From Prostheceraeus crozeri (lineage: Eukaryota; Platyhelminthes; Polycladida; Euryleptidae), in NCBI GenBank assembly GCA_907163375.1, contig CAJQUW010011508.1, forward strand, positions 372,001 to 436,000: DNA of 64,000 bases. Direction: 5' to 3'. Every line of letters starts with the position of its first letter. Position 1 is the first letter of the stretch. Shown here piece after piece: positions 58,161-64,000 of this stretch. The notes under the pieces are model-generated. The model was not told the DNA's origin and did no database searches. It worked only from the letters and a program-made list of their open reading frames with translations. Both the position numbers and the translations under genes were made by a program.

Positions 58161-61100
58161 TTTAATGTAAAGTAAGTGTCCTGAACTTTTTCTGACATTT
58201 AAACACTTATTTACCAAGGGGATTCGTGGGACATGAGCGATTAATAGGTAAATCATGGCAAGCTGAAGAATGCATCTAAGTCAAAGCGGCGCTCCACTTT
58301 ACTCGACGTTGATATCATTTCATTAAAAATGCTGTGAACTTGAATAATGTAAAATCCACAGCAGTAGGCAGAGAAAGTTAGTTTAGCTTTGAACCATCCC
58401 AATTTGAAGGCCCGAATTACTTCCTCTCCTTGTGCAGTTTTTACTTAATTCATTCAACTACGGGTGGTAGTACCTAAACATTACACAGCAAGAAACAATG
58501 ACATCTTTCAGTCCAAAGTGCAATCAACTGAGTCTCAACCATATCCATGTGCGAGTTATGATCAAAGCAGGATTTTCATGATTGAGGTTTGGTGGTTTAT
58601 TTCATTATGTACGTACATGTGCGGGTAATCTGTACATTTCTGTTTCCATTTTTCAACTGCGGATGCAAATCAATATTTAATTATTCTATTTACATTATGT
58701 TTACAAATAAAACGGCATTTATTAATTATTTCATGCGCACTAACTTAGGCGATTTGCCAGTAGTGTGTTTAAGGTGATATTCAATGAATGGCCGTCGAAA
58801 TTTCACTAACTTGCTAATTTCAAATCTCATGTACGAGCAAGTATTCAGATCCTCAGACATGATAAAATTCGGTTATGTTTATTATCATAGCAGTTAATTC
58901 AATTTCTGCGCAGAATGTGATCACGAGATATCATTTGAAATTCGGAAATTTTAATCTTCGTACATTAAGAGGAGAATTGGAATTCGTTTTATTGATGAAG
59001 ATGGTCATAGCGTCTTCAAAAAGTGAAAGCGTTCAAAGACGAATAAATACACAACAGCGATCCCGAGCATGCTGATGCATGAAATTTGTGAGGCTCGAGA
59101 TTCCGTCAAAAAGGTTTCATTTGAAAGGTATCAAAAATAGATAAATCTGAATTATACTCGAAAGCACATAAGGAGAGCCACATTTTTCTGTATGTCCCGT
59201 CCATGCTTTTGCTTTCCTTATTCTCATTCTTTTGTACTAATTGTTTAGCAAGAAAACAGTGTGCAGAACTGTGCGCTCAGAGCAAGCATTGGAGCAAAGG
59301 CTACTTCACCGGTGTGTCGGTGAGCTACCATGGACATCTCATATACGGTATCTCTCTCAAAATTTCGAAAAACTGAAGCATTGCAAGCGCTTGTTGGAAA
59401 ACAGAAGCTAGGAGGGAGGAGGAAGCTGTTACAGGAGAGCCCGTATGCATTAACCTAACAATTGCTAGATGAAAGCAGATGAGAGATATTTTTAGTACTT
59501 GTGCAATTATTACGTGATCGTCGACCTTAGGAAAGATCTGTGCAGAATTTTCTGAATTTCTCTATCAAATGTATCATATTCTCTATCAAATGATCATTTG
59601 AAAATGTATCTCCCACCACTTGCTAGTTTATATATCTAGCCCAGTACTGGGGTGGCACATACAAGCATGAAAGGAAGCGCTATGCTCGGTTTAATACGTT
59701 ATCTTCAGAAGTGGCAGGATAAATTGACATCGTATTTCAACAAAGTTGTCATTGAATTGACTTTTTTGTCGATAGTGTATGTTGCATGTGGTACTTATAA
59801 TGATGATTATCTTATCTGTTAGCATTATACGTGAGAGTGCAATGTGTCAGAAAATGAATGCAGTTTTGCTGAGACTCACTACTCTTTGAATATGAACGGC
59901 CGTTTATGTATCTCTGTCACCTCCTCTCTGAACCTTATTGTAATCTTCTATTGTTCTTCAAATTAAATTAAAATAAAGTCTTATTTGCAAATAATAATTG
60001 AAACATAATGACTCTCATGACATGAACTAATGACTTTCTTGTCTCTGTTCGTGTAGCGCTGTGAGGAATCTATTTTCTATTGCTGCTGCTGTCTTTTTAG
60101 GACCGTTGTTCCTGCGTGCAAGAGCAGGCTTTTCGTAGGTATGTTTTCAACTTCGTTCGGTCGTTGGGATCGTAATTGGTTTTTCTTTTGATTTCGTTCT
60201 CCACTGTTTTCATCCACAATTTGAACAGGCGTCTCTTATTTCGTTTTTCACAAAGCTCCAATTTCATTGCTTTCTTGGAAGCATTGCATTCTGGTCTTTT
60301 ATTGATGACCGGGTCTTCTATTGATTATCCTAGTCTTACTGGCAAATATCTGAGAGATTAGCACGGTATCTTTGATGTCTGGAGATCTCATCGATGTCGT
60401 CTGTTCTAAATGCTATACTCGAATAATACGTTTGGTAGAATACATTTTAAATTAGTTGATTTTGTGATGTTTTACCAATGGCACCTAAATAATTCACACC
60501 TCACACATTAATGCGAATAGCTATTTATATTTTATTTGTTCTAACAGGTTTATTTGTTATGTTTTGAAGGGAACCCATGATTTATTCAGTGTCTTGAATA
60601 ATCAGACTAGATTACATCGATCAAATCCCAAATCAAAATAAAATATCGGAGTAAGCAATCAAAATATGAATTCTGCTTCTCACCCTCTTTAGGTTTAAAA
60701 AGTGTTTAACTGTGTGCATATTTGTAATAAGCTATATGTATGTCATTGCAAGTGCAAGCGCAACAGTGTTTCATTTCCTTATGGCTGCTACAAAATTTGT
60801 GAATTTTTCTTCAAGCACGGATTCTTCAGGCATTTCGAAGTTTTCATCCGTGTTTCTTGCTTCTCTAATGGGTTTCATCTCTCTTCGTTCAATAATCTTA
60901 TCTATATTTTCCAGACTCAACAATTTCTTTCCACGTTATCTAATAGCAACTTATTATAGATTATCAATAAAGCGTTGTTCTCTCTTGGTAGAAATATCGA
61001 GCACTTTGAACCATAAACAGGTTCTTTCGGAGTGTTGAGATTTTGCGCAACATCTGAATGACGTGCAAAAGTGTATGCTCTTTCGAGAGGCGTGGTTCCT

Positions 61101-62750
61101 TACAGTTACTACATGAACATATAAATGCCTATTTTCTGCTGAAACTGTGTTCCTTCCAGAAGTCCTCTTTCGAATCCTGAGCAGTCCTTATGTATACAAA
61201 AGAAAGTTTTGATTACATATTTGCAAAAGTTGACATTCTTTCTAATTGCTAGATGTTTTTGACATGGATATCTTCAGAGATAATCCAGACCATCCATTAA
61301 CTCACCTTCACTTGAAAGCATGAGATTCTGATCCTTGAAATTGAAATTTCTTATTCTCCTTTTGAGGTGCAGATTACACTGTTGTGATATATCGTGAGCT
61401 CTCATATCGCATTTTTCAAGTTATCCCCGAATATCGTTGAATTTAACTCACTGAATGGTCATCATCACTTATGAAACAGCACAATTTTTCACCGCCATGA
61501 ATTTCTCTAAGGCATATTTTTCCCTTTATAATTTTCCTCAAGGAAGCTGTTAAAAAAGCATTCATCCTCAATATGAATCAAGCAATATTAATCAATATTC
61601 TGAGAAACAAGGATTAGAGAAAATATACACAAAGAGAACTCGTGTCTAGGCGGGAAGGATCGTGCAAAGAGAAAAGTCTTAAAGGGCATTTCTCACGTGA
61701 AAAAGTCTTTAAGCAATTTATGATCTTATCCAACTTGTCGACAATTAGTGATTTCTACACCAGGGAGGGTAATGAAAAGTCAGTATTCTATCAAAAATCA
61801 AAAGTAAAGATATGCTTGCACTTGGCCAATTTATTAATCCAAAAAAGCTAAGTCCGAGAGTTCGCTGATGCCAGACTGAAATATTCCAGAGCTATCTGGT
61901 GATCTGATGATTTTGGCTTTCTTTTGACGATTATTTTGTATTAAATGGTTATTTGTGTCGGATGCTTTGTAAATGAAGGATCATATTCCTTTCTAATAAA
62001 GAGCATCTTACTTTCTTCTTTACATAAAAATCATTATCAACTCTTGAATTGGCAACAAAAACAAATTCTCTGTAGAAAATTATTCCTGTCTAGTTACTAT
62101 TCTCAACTCAACAGTACTATGACTGTAACCTAAGAATAGCTATTGGGCAATAATTGTTTTCGTTTAATTGACATGTTGAAGTTTGAAGATTGTCATCATC
62201 TAATACGAATTTTTGTTGTGTGGATTTCTGATCAATTGCTGATAATTAGATTCAGCAACTACCACTCAGATGAAAGTAGTATTTATGTAGATTGGTAAAG
62301 ATATTTGATGATTTCTTTTTATTATTGTGGAACACACAAATAATTCTAGATCTTCTTGAGAGTCTATATGTACATGGCCGAAAGTATTTGATGCATTATA
62401 ATTATAAATTATACACAATAATTATATTAGCAATTATTAACAGTGTCTATACTTTAGATGAAAGCTAATTAAATGTTACATAATATTAAAAGACTTTCAA
62501 ATACTTGATTTTTACTAGCAGTTATGAATTCATAAAATTAAAGCATATTTCAAGCGAAAATTATGTGTTCTAAGGATCGGGGCATAAACTTTGAAGCGGA
62601 AGTGTTTCACAGATGGTCAAATGAACAAACTCCCTCAATGATGAGCGCTTTATCGTGGTGACAGAAACCACTCTCGCAGCCTTGGTTTATGGAGACCGAA
62701 ATAGAGTATTATATAAGAGCCAGTTTTCAGATACAGGATGCAGGATAATA
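58161..62750. other. Unassigned intronic stretch
   Basis: No exon of ATP7 was found here. On the - strand at about 60090-60310 a Lys/Arg-rich frame of about 75 codons (including KKAMKLELCEKRNKRRLFK) reads like protein but is unplaced. The rest is AT-rich. Confidence 0.4.
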
Positions 62751-62754
62751 TCGC

Positions 62755-63168
62755 GCAAGAAGGTTTAGGTCCGACATACTTGTGCGGGGGATGAGGACAT
62801 CTCAGACTCCAGCACTGTTTGACGTCCAGGCATTAAACCCTGACGCTGAGTCTCGGCATGGTCACTCTCCAATACAAAACGAAGTAAAGTATAGAGAGGC
62901 ATGTGAATTTCGCAGGTGCGACTTCAACCCACTGATATTCTCATGTGATAGAGTTTCTGGACCTGAAGCTAGATCATTCCTCAGACTACTATCGCACAAT
63001 CTCGAAGGCAAGTGGAACTCCTCTCATCAAGGAATAAGATCCTTCATCCACACAAAATTGATGCTTGCTCTCATTAGAGCCTCCAGTCATTTCATACGAA
63101 GCTCTCCTATAAAAACACATTATTCGTGCAAAAAATCTATTCATGGAGAATGTTGGCGGTATCCGTAG
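62755..63168 (+). mobile_element. Retroelement RT-associated C-terminal remnant
   Basis: The frame encodes TPALFDVQALNPDAESRHGH, KYREACEFRRCDFNPLIFS and then GPEARSFLRLLSHNLEGKW and IHTKLMLALIRASSHFIRSS. This layout (D-V-x-NP-A at the start, F-x-PL, G-EA--FL--L, then R---A--RA---C-R-S) is that of the tail found after reverse transcriptase in some retroelements of algae and invertebrates. The RT itself is absent. The clade is uncertain; a remnant. Confidence 0.45.
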
Positions 63169-64000
63169 CTTCCTTTATCCGGAGAATTTGTAATTTATCA
63201 CTTTCTCCTCACTTTGCAATAAGGCTTTATAAGTAACTGTTATGTTTTATTTAGAATTTTTGTCATCGCTTTTGTATTTTTCACTTTTGAATATAGTTCA
63301 TTTTGTCCTCAATGAAGATATCGGACATGTACATCTAAGGATAATTGGATTTCCTCATGGACTTTCAAATAGGAGTCCATGGATTTCCTATGGATAATTT
63401 TGCACCGATCATTGATGTCAAGTTTCTAAATATCTATCACTGTCTTTAATGCCGCGGCAGGCAAAATGCGGGCCGATTTGAACTTCAGGCCGAACGCGAT
63501 TGGTTCTCATATATTGTGATATATCACATATGTTGTGAAATTCTATTTGACAATTTACAAATGTTTTGATTTTTAGCTCACATTATAAATCAAAGATTCA
63601 ATGGACACCATTTATTCCCAAATTTGGTACCTAGCTAGACTAATTGAACTGAAAGACAAACTTAACCCATATCATTGATCTTCCTTTCGTATAATCGAGA
63701 TAGCACCGCGTACTTCTTCTAAATATCCCGTTCTTTTATTGTGACCGTTCGAAGTCAGTTTTTCCATGTAGCAGTGTTGTATAGACATTCAGTTTCGTGA
63801 TATTTTTATAGAAAAAAATCAAATTGATAAAAATGACAATGTGAAAAATATGGTAATCTGAAGTTGATTTACATTTATCAAAACGTTAGTCCATCGCAAG
63901 TTTCTACTTGTCTTAAAACTTATTTAGATTTTATTAAAAAGACCGTGTCTCTATGTTATTCCCGCACAATTTATAAGTAGCATGACTTTGATGGAAATCC
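63169..64000. other. Unassigned right edge
   Basis: AT-rich sequence without a recognised feature. Confidence 0.4.

Noticed and set aside
58917-59075. Candidate next ATP7 exon after an acceptor-like TTTCTGCGCAG
   Set aside because: None of the three frames gives the VSLE... and ...GF-A pattern expected for the second half of HMA4.

Overview
This is a 64 kb window of a eukaryotic, AT-rich, intron-rich and transposon-rich nuclear genome, most likely a non-vertebrate animal. Coding density is very low. The repeats are of animal type: a Ty3/gypsy element primed by animal initiator tRNA-Met, CR1- and RTE-like LINEs, mariner/Tc1, hAT, a FLYWCH-MULE (Phantom-like) element and tRNA-derived SINE remnants. 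I cannot name the species.

Only one host gene is recognised: the 5' part of a copper-transporting P-type ATPase (ATP7 family) on the + strand. Three coding exons (20372-20479, 27795-28559, 55100-55267) join in phase 0 and encode 347 residues carrying four heavy-metal-associated (HMA) copper-binding domains. The introns are about 7.3 kb and 26.5 kb. The rest of HMA4 and the ATPase core lie beyond what I could identify, probably past the right edge. Almost everything from 20.5 kb to the right end is therefore intron of this gene filled with mobile DNA.

Layout. 1.3-7.4 kb: a recent but broken Ty3/gypsy element on the - strand, with nearly identical LTRs. 8.4-8.9 kb: hAT transposase remnant. 10.65-13.3 kb: nested block (terminal inverted repeats around a CR1 LINE that is itself split by a small hAT element). 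14.0-16.5 kb: an older gypsy relic split by another insertion. 16.5-20.3 kb: mostly unassigned, with a strong small hairpin. 20.4-27.8 kb: ATP7 exon 1 and intron 1, holding a deleted Tc1-like element, a small hAT element, an RTE-like LINE end and a 1.1 kb fold-back. 27.8-28.6 kb: ATP7 exon 2. 30.3-33.8 kb: a mariner with 124-bp perfect inverted arms, split by an apparently intact MULE. 34-34.8 kb: LINE and SINE remnants. 36.0-53.5 kb: two near-identical direct copies of about 7 kb that differ by a 3.6 kb / 138 bp alternative segment. 55.1 kb: ATP7 exon 3. 55.8-63.2 kb: further LINE, SINE and retroelement fragments.

The strongest observations are the intact spliced FLYWCH-MULE inside a mariner that has become a fold-back, the large direct duplication (real or an assembly of two haplotypes), the fold-back in ATP7 intron 1, and the split ATP7 metal-binding region with a possible CxxC-less HMA between HMA1 and HMA2. 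I found no convincing wholly new multi-gene system. All alignments and identities were judged by eye.
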